A stretch of 64,000 bases of DNA from Desertivirga xinjiangensis (GTDB lineage Bacteria; Bacteroidota; Bacteroidia; Sphingobacteriales; Sphingobacteriaceae), in assembly GCF_024436435.1 (NCBI RefSeq), contig NZ_JAFMZP010000001.1, positions 248,001-312,000 of the forward strand. Reading direction: 5' to 3'. How positions within the stretch are numbered: position 1 is the first letter of the stretch; each line of letters opens with the position of its first letter. Positions 7,841-17,600 of the stretch are shown here, piece by piece. The translations under genes and the position numbers were made by a program. Below the pieces are notes generated by a model. The model did not search any database. It saw only the letters and a program-made list of their open reading frames with translations, and was not told the DNA's origin.

Positions 7841-10800
7841 TTAAAAAGTAACTTTTAGATCAAATGTTAATGTGCGGGCACGAGGATAGGCTGAATAATC
7901 GAACCCCTGGGTTAAAGCCGAATATCTTACGGAAACCTCTGGATCCATGCCGGTGTACTTAGTCCAGGTGGCCAGGTTTTGTGCCGACGCAGACACATTG
8001 ACGGCTCCCAGTTTCATTCTTTCGACCCAACCTGCAGGTAAGTTATAGCCAAGTGAAATAGTCTTCAATCTTAAGAAAGAGCCATCTTCGATCGTTCTGG
8101 AAGAATATACTCCTCGTGGTCCTTGTCCGCCCACACGAGCCAGCGTGTTGCTCGGATTGTCAGGCGTCCACCTGTCCAGGTAACTTGCAAACTGGTTAAG
8201 GCTGGTATAGTTCAATGCGTTGCCTTCCAGTATTATGCGATTGGCATTCATAATTTCATTACCATAAGACCATTGAAATAGGACGTTCAGATCAAATCCC
8301 TTATAAGAGAAATTATTTGAGAATCCCCCGGTATGTTTAGGTAAAGGGTTACCTATTACTGTACGGTCGGCATCCGTGATCTGCAGATCACCGTCGAGGT
8401 CTCTGTACTTGATGTCTCCCGGCTGAACAGTGGTGGTTCCGTTTTTCGTAATGCCAGTTTTTAGCACATAAGCCTCATTGATCAGGTCAAAATCTGAATA
8501 CTGATATACGCCATCCCATCGATAACCAAAGAACTGAGAGATTGGCTGGTCGACTGATGTTTTGTATAACGGCGCTGCAGAATACAAGGTTTCCCAGGGT
8601 AATACCGTGTATATATCTCTTTCAATGCCATTAAGGGCCAGAACTTTGTTGCGGTTGAAACTGATGTTGATATTGCTGTTCCACTTAAAAGCTTCACCGT
8701 TTACGTTAACGGAATTAACCGTAAGTTCAAGTCCCTGGTTTTGAATCTTGCCAATGTTTAAAAAAGCTCTGTTATAACCTGTGGCGTAGGGCATATTAGC
8801 GTTTAACAAAAGGTCGCTCGTAGTTTTTCGATAGACATCTGCAGTTAAGGTGATCCTGCTGTTAAATAAACCCAGGTCATAACCGATATCCACTTGCGAA
8901 GTGGTCTCCCATTTCAGGTCCTGGTTAGGCAAGCTGGAGGGAACAAGTCCTTTTCCGGGAGTTTGATTAAAAAACGAATAGTGGGTTAATTGATACGGGC
9001 TATAAACCGGATTAAAGCTTAGTGAGGCATAAGGAGCATAATCATCTATCCTGTTATTACCGGTTATGCCATAGCTGACGCGCAGCTTAGCATCCGATAC
9101 AAATGGCAGTTTCTTCATGAATTCTTCCCGGTCCATTCTCCAGGCAACCGAACCGGACGGGAAATATCCCCATCTGTTTCCTGTGTAAAATTTAGAAGAT
9201 CCGTCAGCCCTGAAGTTTGCGGTGACATAGTACTTATACCTGTAATTGTAATTGGCCCTTCCCAGAAAGGATAATAGTTTATTGTCGCTTCGTAAAGAGA
9301 AATTCTGCAATGGCGTACCTTCGTCCAGACCACTAAGTCCCAAAGTTTCATTGGGTACTTGCTGGGCCAGGAAACCACTCATATTGCGTGCGGTTCCCTG
9401 TAATGTGATACCCCCTAAAAGATCAAATACATGACGTTTCAGTTCTTTTTTATAACGGAGCGTGTTCTCATTTACCCAGGTATTGGTTTCGGTATAAGCA
9501 ATACTGCCATTCACACCCCTCGTGTTAGTAGGAATAAGGGTAGTTCCTCTTGACGTCAATGAATTGAAGAAACTTTCTTCCCTTAGTATCCGGCTGTACA
9601 TGCCGCCGGTAACTTTTAAAACAAGATCTTTGTTTATTTTATAGGAAGCAAAAGCATTTGCTGTTAAGTTTCTGTTGTTTGCTGCAATCAATTCATTTTC
9701 TGTGGATATCAGGGGATTAACCCTGAAGTCGCTGTTGCTGGCGATATCGGAATCTGTCAAATTATCCAGCAGATCAATTCCGTTGCCGGCTATAGGTCTG
9801 TAGCCCCAAATGCTGAACATGAGGTAACTGGAAGCTGAACCGCTGGTACCTACATCAGATGCAATTCTGCCATAATTTTTGATCGAGCTGTAATTGCTGT
9901 TCAATCCGATTGAAAGCTTATCGTTCACATTATGGTCCAATGAAATTCTGCCCTGGTATCTGTCCAAACCGGAATTGGTGATCACGCCATCCTGGTTGAA
10001 AATTGATCCGGATAAGGCATATTTGGTTTGGGCATTGCCTCCGGTAAGGGATAAGTTGTAGGTATGCATTGGTGCAGTCCTGAACAGTTCTTTTTGCCAA
10101 TTATATCCAGGCTCATTTAGATAAGACTCTAATGTTCTGTCGGTTAAGTACCTTGAGTCTGCCAAATCCTGGTCAACCTCTCTTTGCAATTGTATAAATT
10201 GATAAGGATTCATTAAGTCCAATGTTTTGGTCACTGTTTGAGCTCCTTGGGAAGTATTAAATGCAATAGCGGTCTTGCCAGCCTTTCCTTTCTTTGTTTC
10301 TATCACAATCACTCCGTTGGCACCCCTGGAACCGTAGATTGCTGTGGCTGATGCGTCCTTCAGGATATCGATAGACTGGATGTCCTGGGGATTGATCGCC
10401 GCATTAGTTGGGTCTTCGATGGGAAACCCGTCAATTACATACAATGGAGAATTACTTTGTGTAAGGGAGTTTGCCCCTCTGATAACAATGTTTGGCGCAT
10501 TTCCGGGTTGTCCTTGTGCTGATGAGACCTGTACTCCGGCTACCCTGCCTGCCAGTGCATCATCAAAGGAAGCTACCGGTGCTTTGACCAGGTCTTTAAC
10601 TTCCACCTGGCCTACTGAGCCCGTCAGATCTTTTTTATTAACTGTTCCATATCCTACGACAACAATTTGCTCTAAGCCGGTATTTTTTTCCTTTAAGGTT
10701 ATATTGATTATATTTCTACCTCCAATGGCGACTTCCTGACTATCGAAACCCAGGTAAGAATAAACCAGTGTAGCTTCTAAATTGCTGGCGTTAATGCTGT

Positions 10801-11293
10801 AATTTCCATCCTTGTCTGATATCGACAAAAGGTCAGTTCCTTTTTCGCGGATAGTTACCCCAGGCAGGGGCTGATTTTTGGCGTCAACCACTTTTCCTGA
10901 GACCTTTATCCAACTGGAAATTCTATTTAAAGGTTTTTTCTTAATTAAAACTGTTGTCTTGCTAATAGTGTACACAAGGTCCTGCCCGATAAAGCACTTT
11001 TCAAGAGCTAGTTTTACAGGGGCTTGTACGATATTTAAAGTTACTGGCTTCGCCTTCGTTATATCGTCAGCACTATATAGAAAGTCGTACCCTGTCTGAC
11101 CTTGAATCTTTTCAAAGACGTCAAGAAGGTTGGCATTTCTCACTTTCAATGTCACATTTTGAGCAAGGACATTCGCTTGTAGCTGCAGGAAGGTTGTGAT
11201 CAATAAAACGAGGGTAAGTTTCATGATGAGCAGAGTTTTTTGCAAGGCGCACAATCTGTCCCTGCGGAGCAATCCGGTAAAATTTTTATACAT
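7841..11293 (-). CDS. SusC/RagA-family TonB-linked outer membrane transporter with STN domain
   Basis: A 1150-residue TonB-dependent transporter. A signal peptide (roughly residues 24-45) ends in NVLAQ. An STN domain (about 46-125) follows, then a carboxypeptidase-regulatory-like domain beginning VSGKVVDAKNQPLPGV (about 130-205), the SusC motif VVVGYGT, the plug (VIRGANSL, YVIDGFPIEDP, ATAIYGSRGANGVI) and a long beta-barrel ending in F. The STN domain is the part that signals to a FecR anti-sigma factor, which is encoded directly upstream, so transport and induction are probably linked. It should import the oligosaccharide presented by its SusD partner at the cost of proton motive force via TonB. 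Confidence 0.95.
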   Translation of the reverse strand: MYKNFTGLLRRDRLCALQKTLLIMKLTLVLLITTFLQLQANVLAQNVTLKVRNANLLDVFEKIQGQTGYDFLYSADDITKAKPVTLNIVQAPVKLALEKCFIGQDLVYTISKTTVLIKKKPLNRISSWIKVSGKVVDAKNQPLPGVTIREKGTDLLSISDKDGNYSINASNLEATLVYSYLGFDSQEVAIGGRNIINITLKEKNTGLEQIVVVGYGTVNKKDLTGSVGQVEVKDLVKAPVASFDDALAGRVAGVQVSSAQGQPGNAPNIVIRGANSLTQSNSPLYVIDGFPIEDPTNAAINPQDIQSIDILKDASATAIYGSRGANGVIVIETKKGKAGKTAIAFNTSQGAQTVTKTLDLMNPYQFIQLQREVDQDLADSRYLTDRTLESYLNEPGYNWQKELFRTAPMHTYNLSLTGGNAQTKYALSGSIFNQDGVITNSGLDRYQGRISLDHNVNDKLSIGLNSNYSSIKNYGRIASDVGTSGSASSYLMFSIWGYRPIAGNGIDLLDNLTDSDIASNSDFRVNPLISTENELIAANNRNLTANAFASYKINKDLVLKVTGGMYSRILREESFFNSLTSRGTTLIPTNTRGVNGSIAYTETNTWVNENTLRYKKELKRHVFDLLGGITLQGTARNMSGFLAQQVPNETLGLSGLDEGTPLQNFSLRSDNKLLSFLGRANYNYRYKYYVTANFRADGSSKFYTGNRWGYFPSGSVAWRMDREEFMKKLPFVSDAKLRVSYGITGNNRIDDYAPYASLSFNPVYSPYQLTHYSFFNQTPGKGLVPSSLPNQDLKWETTSQVDIGYDLGLFNSRITLTADVYRKTTSDLLLNANMPYATGYNRAFLNIGKIQNQGLELTVNSVNVNGEAFKWNSNINISFNRNKVLALNGIERDIYTVLPWETLYSAAPLYKTSVDQPISQFFGYRWDGVYQYSDFDLINEAYVLKTGITKNGTTTVQPGDIKYRDLDGDLQITDADRTVIGNPLPKHTGGFSNNFSYKGFDLNVLFQWSYGNEIMNANRIILEGNALNYTSLNQFASYLDRWTPDNPSNTLARVGGQGPRGVYSSRTIEDGSFLRLKTISLGYNLPAGWVERMKLGAVNVSASAQNLATWTKYTGMDPEVSVRYSALTQGFDYSAYPRARTLTFDLKVTF

Positions 11294-11369
11294 TTGATAA
11301 TTAGGTTAACGATAACGTATTGTTACAAGCAATAATGAATTTCCTAATGCAGCCTTAGCTGGCTTAGCT

Positions 11370-11389
11370 GGAAGCGGTGCAACGCTTCC
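11370..11389. other. intercistronic hairpin between fecR-like and susC genes
   Basis: A 7-bp perfect stem (GGAAGCG/CGCTTCC) with a 6-nt loop in the 132-bp gap between the anti-sigma and susC genes. No T run follows on the coding (minus) strand; on the plus strand a T-rich stretch follows. It could partially uncouple sigma/anti-sigma transcription from susC, but this is weakly supported. Confidence 0.3.
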
Positions 11390-11425
11390 GGCATTTTTGG
11401 AAATTTTTTTGGGCATAGTTATTAA

Positions 11426-12634
11426 TTAGTTCATAACTATTATTCTCCTTCCTTTCATTTTGAATTTTATTGTCCCAAGCACCTCCAGGTGCGCCAACAA
11501 TTCTTCTACAGTCTTTGAGCGATTAAATGTTCCGCCAAATTGCTGACTGCTGATGTTTCCAACAAATTCTACGTCAACATCATACCAGCGAGAAACTTTC
11601 TTCATTATACTTTTGATGTCCTCATTGTTAAAGGAGAAGTAACCATTTTTCCATGCCATCACCTCTGTCAGTTTTGGATGAGAAACCGAGATATCATCAT
11701 TGGCCACTGATGCCTGTTCTCCCGGCTGAAGAACTACTTTTTTACTAAATCCGGAGATTTTAACCGAACCTTCCAATAGGGTGGTTTTAATTTCCGGATC
11801 ATCATGATAGGCAGCAATATTGAAATGGGTACCCAAAACTTCCACAGTCGTCCTTCCCAGATTGACCTGAAAAGGTCGTTGTTTATCCTTCGCAACTTCA
11901 AAATACGCTTCTCCAATTAGTTTTACACTTCTGTTCTTTAATGTAAACCGTGCCGGAAAAGTTAAAACGGAAGCAGAGTTTAACCAAACTTTGGTCCCAT
12001 CGGGCAAGATCACCTGGTATTCTCCGCCTTTAGGTGTTTCAATGGTATTCATTGACTGAGTTTGATCAATAGAAGCACCGGGCTTGGCTGAAAGGTCGTA
12101 TATCAGCTGTCCATTTTTGGTTTTTCTGATAGTGACATTTTCCTGCTGTCCGAGTTCTCCCACCCTGGCATCGTCCAAAACAATTCTTTTGCCATCAGCC
12201 AAGGTTAAAAATGCATGCTTACCACCTGGAACAACAGGTGATTTATGCCGCAGCTCCGCCATACCAGCTTTATCGGTTTTATTGTTTTTGTTCAGTGATG
12301 TTATAAAATAAAAACTTACGGAGATCAATACCACTAATACAGCCGCAACGCGTAACCAGGTCTGCTGGTGCCATCTCAATAAGATTGGGTTATGTTTGTT
12401 ACCCGGAGCCGTCTTAAATCTGATGTCAGCTTTAATACTTGCGAGAATTCTAGTTGCCTGATCTTCTTTCATTGACGGTCCCTCATCAGGATGCATCAAC
12501 CTGCTATCAAGATAAACATCAATTTTATCCAGGTCGGTTTGAGTGAGGTAAGTTAATAACTCATCACATTCTACTGCATTGATCGTATTTTCGAAATACT
12601 TATCCAGTAAACGATAAAATTTAGTTTTATTCAC
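11426..12634 (-). CDS. FecR-family anti-sigma factor
   Basis: A 402-residue membrane-anchored regulator. Residues 1-85 form a cytoplasmic helical part that should hold the ECF sigma factor. One transmembrane helix lies near 92-112 (WLRVAAVLVVLISVSFYFIT). The periplasmic FecR domain spans about 190-290 (PKGGEYQVILPDGTKVWLNS, GEAYFEVAKD, PFQV), followed by the DUF4974 domain typical of Bacteroidota (FSFNNEDIKSIMKKVSRWYDV to the end). It would receive the signal from the STN domain of the neighbouring SusC protein and release or activate the sigma factor encoded 136 bp upstream. Confidence 0.92.
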   Translation of the reverse strand: MNKTKFYRLLDKYFENTINAVECDELLTYLTQTDLDKIDVYLDSRLMHPDEGPSMKEDQATRILASIKADIRFKTAPGNKHNPILLRWHQQTWLRVAAVLVVLISVSFYFITSLNKNNKTDKAGMAELRHKSPVVPGGKHAFLTLADGKRIVLDDARVGELGQQENVTIRKTKNGQLIYDLSAKPGASIDQTQSMNTIETPKGGEYQVILPDGTKVWLNSASVLTFPARFTLKNRSVKLIGEAYFEVAKDKQRPFQVNLGRTTVEVLGTHFNIAAYHDDPEIKTTLLEGSVKISGFSKKVVLQPGEQASVANDDISVSHPKLTEVMAWKNGYFSFNNEDIKSIMKKVSRWYDVDVEFVGNISSQQFGGTFNRSKTVEELLAHLEVLGTIKFKMKGRRIIVMN

Positions 12635-12770
12635 GTTATCAATTAATATTTGATGAGCTTTTAATTATAGAACACCACTGCTGGTTCATAGGACTAGTCC
12701 AATAAGTGAAATATTTTAAAAAAAATACTGATTTAAAGCGTGGCGATCAAAAAAATCACAAAAGATGCTA

Positions 12771-13346
12771 CTATAGCAGCAGTAAGGGTAAAATATAGAT
12801 GAAATTTGTTTGATTTATCTTAGATTTAATGGTCTTCAATGCCTGCACCAAATGATTTTTGACAGTATTTTTGGAAATATGGAGTTGCTCTGCAATTTCC
12901 TTGTGAGACATTCCGTCAACTCTGCTCAATTTAAAAACCAGTTGCTGTTGCTTCGGTAAACTGCTGAGTACTTTTTGAGTAAATCGTTCCATATCGGCAG
13001 CCAGAATTTCCTCTTCCGTCTTATTATCTGCTTCTTTTATGCTGATCAATAACTTCTCAAATAAATCAGCCGACTGGTGTATTTTACGAAGTGCATTCAA
13101 ACACAATCGCTTGGTGATTACATACAGGTAAAGCCACATGTTGCCCCCGGCATCAAGACATTCCTTATTCAACCAAAGTTTAATAAATGTTTCCTGAACT
13201 ATTTCTTCACTTTGTTCAGCGTCTTTTAAAAAACGAAATGCAAGGCGGTAAACTTTATTACCATAACAGTCATAAATTTTATTAAAGGCAGACTCATTTC
13301 CTTTAACTAGCTCTTCTATATCTTTTTTACTTACAGTATCGTGCAC
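12771..13346 (-). CDS. ECF RNA polymerase sigma factor of the PUL
   Basis: A 191-residue group IV sigma factor. Region 2 spans about residues 12-85 (FNKIYDCYGNKVYRLAFRFL, EEIVQETFIKLW), and region 4 about 120-175 (LPKQQQLVFKLSRVDGMSHKEIAEQL, ISKNTVKNHL). This form is characteristic of the Bacteroidota sigma-70 family 1 paired with FecR proteins. It is first in the minus-strand PUL and probably directs transcription from a promoter upstream of susC. The hydrophobic C-terminal residues are an oddity; homologues often end similarly. Confidence 0.92.
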   Translation of the reverse strand: MHDTVSKKDIEELVKGNESAFNKIYDCYGNKVYRLAFRFLKDAEQSEEIVQETFIKLWLNKECLDAGGNMWLYLYVITKRLCLNALRKIHQSADLFEKLLISIKEADNKTEEEILAADMERFTQKVLSSLPKQQQLVFKLSRVDGMSHKEIAEQLHISKNTVKNHLVQALKTIKSKINQTNFIYILPLLLL

Positions 13347-13657
13347 AAAAATAACGATCGGGTGATTTCAAGTGTAATGTTATTATTCTAATTTGAAAAC
13401 CGTAGTTGGCACAAATACGACCAGGGACCTTTGTAATTAAATATCATTTTAAAACAGGCTCACTATTATGCCAGATCTCTATGCTTGAAAGCCAGCAGGT
13501 GTCTCATTATCAAATTGTTTAAAACAATATACAAAACAAGAGAAAATTCAATTTTTAAGAAGTGTTAAGATACACTTATTTAGCTGGAAATTCAACTGTT
13601 TGACATATAAACGTACGTTTTAGCACCGGAAGGGCGGAGAGCATATGCTATTCCTCA
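13347..13657. other. 311-bp intergenic region upstream of the sigma factor gene
   Basis: This AT-rich stretch must carry the promoter for the ECF sigma gene and the 3' end of the histidine kinase transcript. I found no exact TAnnTTTG on the minus strand, no terminator with a T run and no open reading frame of note, so its regulatory content is unresolved. Confidence 0.5.
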
Positions 13658-15367
13658 CTAATTTCCCTGAGATCTTACCGGGATAGTAAACCAAAATGTG
13701 GATCCGCTGCCCGCCTTGGTTTCAACTCCCATTTCTCCCTGGTGTTTTTTAATTATTTCTAAAGAGATATATAACCCGAGGCCTAATCCAGAGCTGGAAA
13801 AAGAATTTTCTTCTCCCCTGTAAAACCTGTCAAAGACCCTCTTAACCTTAGATTCGTCTATACCCTGACCGAAATCGCGTACTTCAACTTTCAGAATACC
13901 TGCCTTATTAGATGCCCCTATGTATACCTGGGTTGACTTTGGAGAGTACTTAATGGCATTGTCAACCAGATTGATAAGAACCTGTTCAATCCGTATTTTA
14001 TCCCCGTAAATGATACTTTCTATGTCGCCGAATACTTTTATTGAGTGTGTGGTTCTAAGGGACATCACGGAACTTATACAGTCATCAATAACCTCCTTTA
14101 GGCTGAAATGGGTGGAATGATATGTCATTTGCCCGGAAGCGAGCTGGGAGAAATTCAGGAGATCGCCAATCAAACGTATAATTTTGTCTACCTGTGTTAC
14201 CGCACTAGTGACAAGTTTATAATGCATGAAGTTATCGCTTTTTTGCAGTTCCTTTTCCAATACTTGCAAATAAGCCTTCATGCTTGTTACGGGCGTTTTT
14301 AGTTCGTGAGAAGCCACACTCAAAAATTCATCCTTTTTAAAACTTTGCTCCTGGGCAAGTTTCAATAATTCCTGTTTTTCAGTAAACAGGCTGGCATTGT
14401 CGAGGGCGATAGCGGCTTGTCTGCTAACTGAAAGAACCAGCTTCTCAGACTCCGCGGTAAAAACGGCAGCTTCTTTATGCCCGAAGAACAAACTCCCCAG
14501 AACTACTTTCTCTTTTGAGATAACGGGTACAGCCATATAACTGGTTACAGGTAAATGACCCTTCGGCAATCCGTGATAGGGAGCATTTTTTCCATAGCGG
14601 GGGTCTTGCGTTACATCGTCTATACGTACTATGTTTGCTAAAGCAAGCGTCGGGCGAAATATTTCAGTACTTCTGGGCATACCAAAACGTTCGAAGGCCT
14701 CTCTCGGAGCACCCGAAATGGTGTAGAACGTCATCGCTTCGCCGGTAGCATTGTGAGTATTATAAAAGAAAGCTCCAAATTCTGCGCCGCACAATTGTGT
14801 TGTAGCATCTGTTATTTTTTGCAAGACCGATTGCAGGTCAAGGTCGCCGGTTAAGGATTCTCCAATAGATAATAATATTTCTAAATTCTGTGCTTGTTTT
14901 GCTTTTGCTGCTAGTTCCCGTTCTTTGGTCCGGCTATTTTCAATTTCCTGTTGTTTCAACACCTGGTCGGTGATGTCGTTGGTTGTTGTAAGCAAATAAT
15001 AAGGCTTTCCGTTCTGTCCTCCAACCGGCACGATTTCGAGTTGCCACCATTTCTCCTCCATGCCCTCTTTCTCTCTGGCAGACATATCATACCTGAACGG
15101 CGGCATCAAAACAGTTTCATTACTTTCCTGCGCCTTTTTTAAGGCCTTCAATAACAGTTCTCCTCCATTACCGCCTGCTTCCGAAGGGGCGAAGATCTCC
15201 CATACGGATTTGCCTGCAATATCTTTTCCAACCAGGTTGGTAGCTATTGCATGTGCATCGTTGTTTGTAACAATGGTAAAGAAAGGAGCATTCGCTTCCA
15301 CAATAATTCGTGGAACCGGTGAATTGAAAAGGGCTTGAAAAAGTGGGTCAGCAAGTAAATTATTCAT
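13658..15367 (-). CDS. soluble PAS-GAF sensor histidine kinase
   Basis: A 569-residue kinase without transmembrane segments. A PAS domain covers about 1-135, with a PAC-like end at YYLLTTTNDITDQV. A linker coiled coil (140-165) leads to a GAF domain (about 165-330: LTGDLDLQSVLQKITDATTQ, YMAVPVISKEKVVLGSLFFG). The HisKA box SHELKTPVTSMKAYL puts the phospho-acceptor at His354. The ATPase domain has the N box LINLVDNAIKYSP, the G1 box DFGQGID and the G2 region SSSGLGLGLYI. No response regulator gene is adjacent, so the partner is unknown. The fused PAS and GAF domains suggest cytoplasmic sensing of a small ligand or redox state. Confidence 0.9.
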   Translation of the reverse strand: MNNLLADPLFQALFNSPVPRIIVEANAPFFTIVTNNDAHAIATNLVGKDIAGKSVWEIFAPSEAGGNGGELLLKALKKAQESNETVLMPPFRYDMSAREKEGMEEKWWQLEIVPVGGQNGKPYYLLTTTNDITDQVLKQQEIENSRTKERELAAKAKQAQNLEILLSIGESLTGDLDLQSVLQKITDATTQLCGAEFGAFFYNTHNATGEAMTFYTISGAPREAFERFGMPRSTEIFRPTLALANIVRIDDVTQDPRYGKNAPYHGLPKGHLPVTSYMAVPVISKEKVVLGSLFFGHKEAAVFTAESEKLVLSVSRQAAIALDNASLFTEKQELLKLAQEQSFKKDEFLSVASHELKTPVTSMKAYLQVLEKELQKSDNFMHYKLVTSAVTQVDKIIRLIGDLLNFSQLASGQMTYHSTHFSLKEVIDDCISSVMSLRTTHSIKVFGDIESIIYGDKIRIEQVLINLVDNAIKYSPKSTQVYIGASNKAGILKVEVRDFGQGIDESKVKRVFDRFYRGEENSFSSSGLGLGLYISLEIIKKHQGEMGVETKAGSGSTFWFTIPVRSQGN

Positions 15368-15463
15368 AAAGTCCTCTAAGGGCTAAATTACAAAACATAT
15401 TGACGAATGTTTTACCTGATGTGAGATGAGACAAATTACGTTTAGCTCAGCTCTTTGGAATCA

Positions 15464-15515
15464 GCTCTTCGGAACTTCCAGTTTCGAAGCCATATCAAAG
15501 GAGCTCCGATCCGAT
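15464..15515 (+). repeat. REP-like two-hairpin element, copy B
   Basis: The first hairpin at 15467-15489 has the same CTTCGGAACT arm as copy A with one G-T wobble pair. The connector is CCATATCAAA, followed by the short palindrome GGAGCTCC and then GATCCG. The element lies between the 3' end of the SGNH hydrolase gene and the start of the histidine kinase gene. Confidence 0.65.
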
Positions 15516-15562
15516 AACCGCGCCAGGCGCCTCAGTTTCACTTACTTATCCATCCCACCTAC

Positions 15563-16345
15563 CTAATAACCATACTTTTTTAAAAAAAACAATCTTTTAG
15601 CTACTTGCCTAATCCACTCCCTGGCCATAAGTTCGTGGCCGGCAATGGTAGGATGAACCCCGTCCCATACCCAGTATTCTGCTGCTCTGTCTTTAAATGC
15701 TTTTTCAAAGACGGATGGGAAGTCTACTAATACGGCGTCAAACTCGGAAGCGAGTTTTTTTACAACAAGCTTTCTCCGCTCTACTTCAGGCTTCCAAATG
15801 TCAAATTTGGCTTTAACATTGCCCAGGGGGTAAACAAAAGGCAATCCTAAAACCAGGAGTGTATTATTGTTAAGCGTTCTAACTTGCTGTAATAAATCCC
15901 TGTAGCCACTTTCAAATTGTTCAGTCGTTTTCGCACTCTCCGGCTTATTTACCATTGCACCCACGTCGTTTATGCCAACGAGCAAACTAAGAACATCCGG
16001 CTTTAAGTCCAGCGTATCTGTTTGCCACCGGGCCTGAAGGTCGGGGACTTTGTTGCCGCTGATGCCTCTGTTGAAAAATGAAAAAGCATTCTTAGGGAAA
16101 TCAGCGGCGATACGGCTGGCAATCAGGTTAGCATATCCATGTCCCATAATATGATTAGGGTCATTGTTTCTTCCTCGATTGCCATCAGTAATTGAATCTC
16201 CCTGAAACAGAAATCGTAAGTTCTTTTCGGGTAAATGCAGGTTTTCGGAAGTTGAGCTGGTGGCATACGCATTTTCTGCATCCAATATGCTTGCTACCAT
16301 AAGGAGCGAACCAAGCTGTAAAAATTTTCGGCGTGTAGTGTTCAT
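15563..16345 (-). CDS. SGNH/GDSL-family hydrolase with Tat-like signal peptide
   Basis: A 260-residue SGNH hydrolase. The N-terminus has TTRRKFLQLGSLLMVASI, a twin-arginine-type export signal. Block I is FQGDSITDG (nucleophile Ser51), block II includes the Gly of RGISGNKV, block III is VGINDVG (oxyanion Asn), and block V is DGVHPTIAGH, supplying the catalytic Asp and His. Such enzymes deacetylate or de-esterify carbohydrates or lipids; the exact substrate is not evident. The gene is preceded by a good promoter at 16389-16420 and appears to be transcribed alone. An acetyl-xylan or rhamnogalacturonan acetylesterase-type role is possible but not shown. Confidence 0.85.
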   Translation of the reverse strand: MNTTRRKFLQLGSLLMVASILDAENAYATSSTSENLHLPEKNLRFLFQGDSITDGNRGRNNDPNHIMGHGYANLIASRIAADFPKNAFSFFNRGISGNKVPDLQARWQTDTLDLKPDVLSLLVGINDVGAMVNKPESAKTTEQFESGYRDLLQQVRTLNNNTLLVLGLPFVYPLGNVKAKFDIWKPEVERRKLVVKKLASEFDAVLVDFPSVFEKAFKDRAAEYWVWDGVHPTIAGHELMAREWIRQVAKRLFFLKKYGY

Positions 16346-16388
16346 AATGAATTTGAGGTATAGATTTGATTTATGTAGTAGACCTTAT

Positions 16389-16420
16389 CAAACCTAGAGG
16401 TTTTGTTTGGGTTTACAAAA
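16389..16420 (-). promoter_or_regulatory. promoter of the SGNH hydrolase gene
   Basis: Read on the minus strand, TTTTG (16420-16416) is followed after 19 nt by TAGGTTTG (16396-16389), an exact match to the Bacteroidota pattern TTG-N17-23-TAnnTTTG. Transcription would start near 16383, giving a leader of about 38 nt. Confidence 0.65.
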
Positions 16421-16594
16421 CGTTAACACCTACTTGCGCTGATTAAACTTGTCCCTTAAATCTTATATCTGAAGTCATTATTGGTTTTGACGAACCTTAT
16501 TCAGAGCGTTAGAAATTCCAAAGAGCAGTAGAGCAGACAATTTTCGAAGAGTAGAGTTTTGACGGCAGTCAAACCGGAGTTAAGTTACTGGCGC

Positions 16595-17452
16595 TTAGAT
16601 GTGCGGCGGGTTGATTTGAGGGATTATGAAGGTGTTTTCTTTGGAGAGAATGTCGATCTTCAGGCCCTGGATGGAAAGAGGAGTTTCGGTGCCGAAGTTC
16701 AGGATATTTGAGTTGACGATATCCCTGCCGTCGAGAACGATGATCACACCACTGCCGCAGATCTCTGCTTCGAGGCCGTTTCTTACAATCAGCGCTGTGT
16801 TTTCTTCTATACCGATGCCAATGGAGGTGGGATTGGTAGCAATCACCTGGGCCATCCTTACCATACGGCTGCGGTCAACAAAGTGAGTGTCAATGCACAC
16901 ATCTTTAAGGAATTCAAGCCCCATCGTAACTTTAACTTCACCACTTATCTGCTGCACTTTCTCATTGCCGGCATAGATCATCGGGGTTGACAGGGCCATA
17001 GCACCGGCACTTGTACCGCCAATAACAAAGTGCTCTTTGATATACCTTTGCTTAAGTAAGAACAACATTTCCGTACCCCCGTAAATGGTAGTGAGCTTCA
17101 GCTGATCTCCCCCTGTAAAAAATACCGCGTCAGCTTTGTTCAGACGATCTATAAGCGATGGGTCTTTCCTGACATCACCTCTTTCGTTATGGTGGATATG
17201 ATTGATCTCTTTTACCCCAAGCGAATCAAAAACAGGTACGTAATCCTTGAATAGCTCATCTCCTTCGTTGCTGGCAGTGGTTATTATTTCTAAAATGGAT
17301 TTTTCTTTTTTAATCGCCGAAACGAAAGCAGACAGAACTTCTGCCGGGTCAGAGGTTTCATTCTTAGATTTCTGTGTCTTATCCTCTTTCCCACCGATAA
17401 TTACGAGTGTTCCTTTAGGAACCGGACATTCATTAACTGGTTTTGTCTTCAT
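16595..17452 (-). CDS. cyanophycinase-like S51-family serine peptidase
   Basis: A 285-residue peptidase S51 protein. GGTSAGA carries the nucleophile Ser148 in the nucleophile elbow, GGDQLKL precedes it, and THFVDRSRM follows, matching the cyanophycinase pattern. LVIIGGKED near the N-terminus starts the first strand. There is no signal peptide. Family members release beta-Asp-Arg dipeptides from cyanophycin, but no cyanophycin synthetase gene lies in the window, and S51 also contains aspartyl dipeptidases and related enzymes of unknown substrate. Its use here may therefore be scavenging or isoaspartyl peptide cleavage. Confidence 0.8.
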   Translation of the reverse strand: MKTKPVNECPVPKGTLVIIGGKEDKTQKSKNETSDPAEVLSAFVSAIKKEKSILEIITTASNEGDELFKDYVPVFDSLGVKEINHIHHNERGDVRKDPSLIDRLNKADAVFFTGGDQLKLTTIYGGTEMLFLLKQRYIKEHFVIGGTSAGAMALSTPMIYAGNEKVQQISGEVKVTMGLEFLKDVCIDTHFVDRSRMVRMAQVIATNPTSIGIGIEENTALIVRNGLEAEICGSGVIIVLDGRDIVNSNILNFGTETPLSIQGLKIDILSKENTFIIPQINPPHI

Positions 17453-17600
17453 AATAGTGTTAGTTCTGTTAGAGATACAAGCGGCGGTTTTGTTTTGATT
17501 TCCGAATTATGGAATACCGTAATTATTCGCGTGGGTTTACGGTAAATACCTGATAAAATATCGGCAAGAACAGAACTATAGACAGGCTGTTGTGTTTTTA

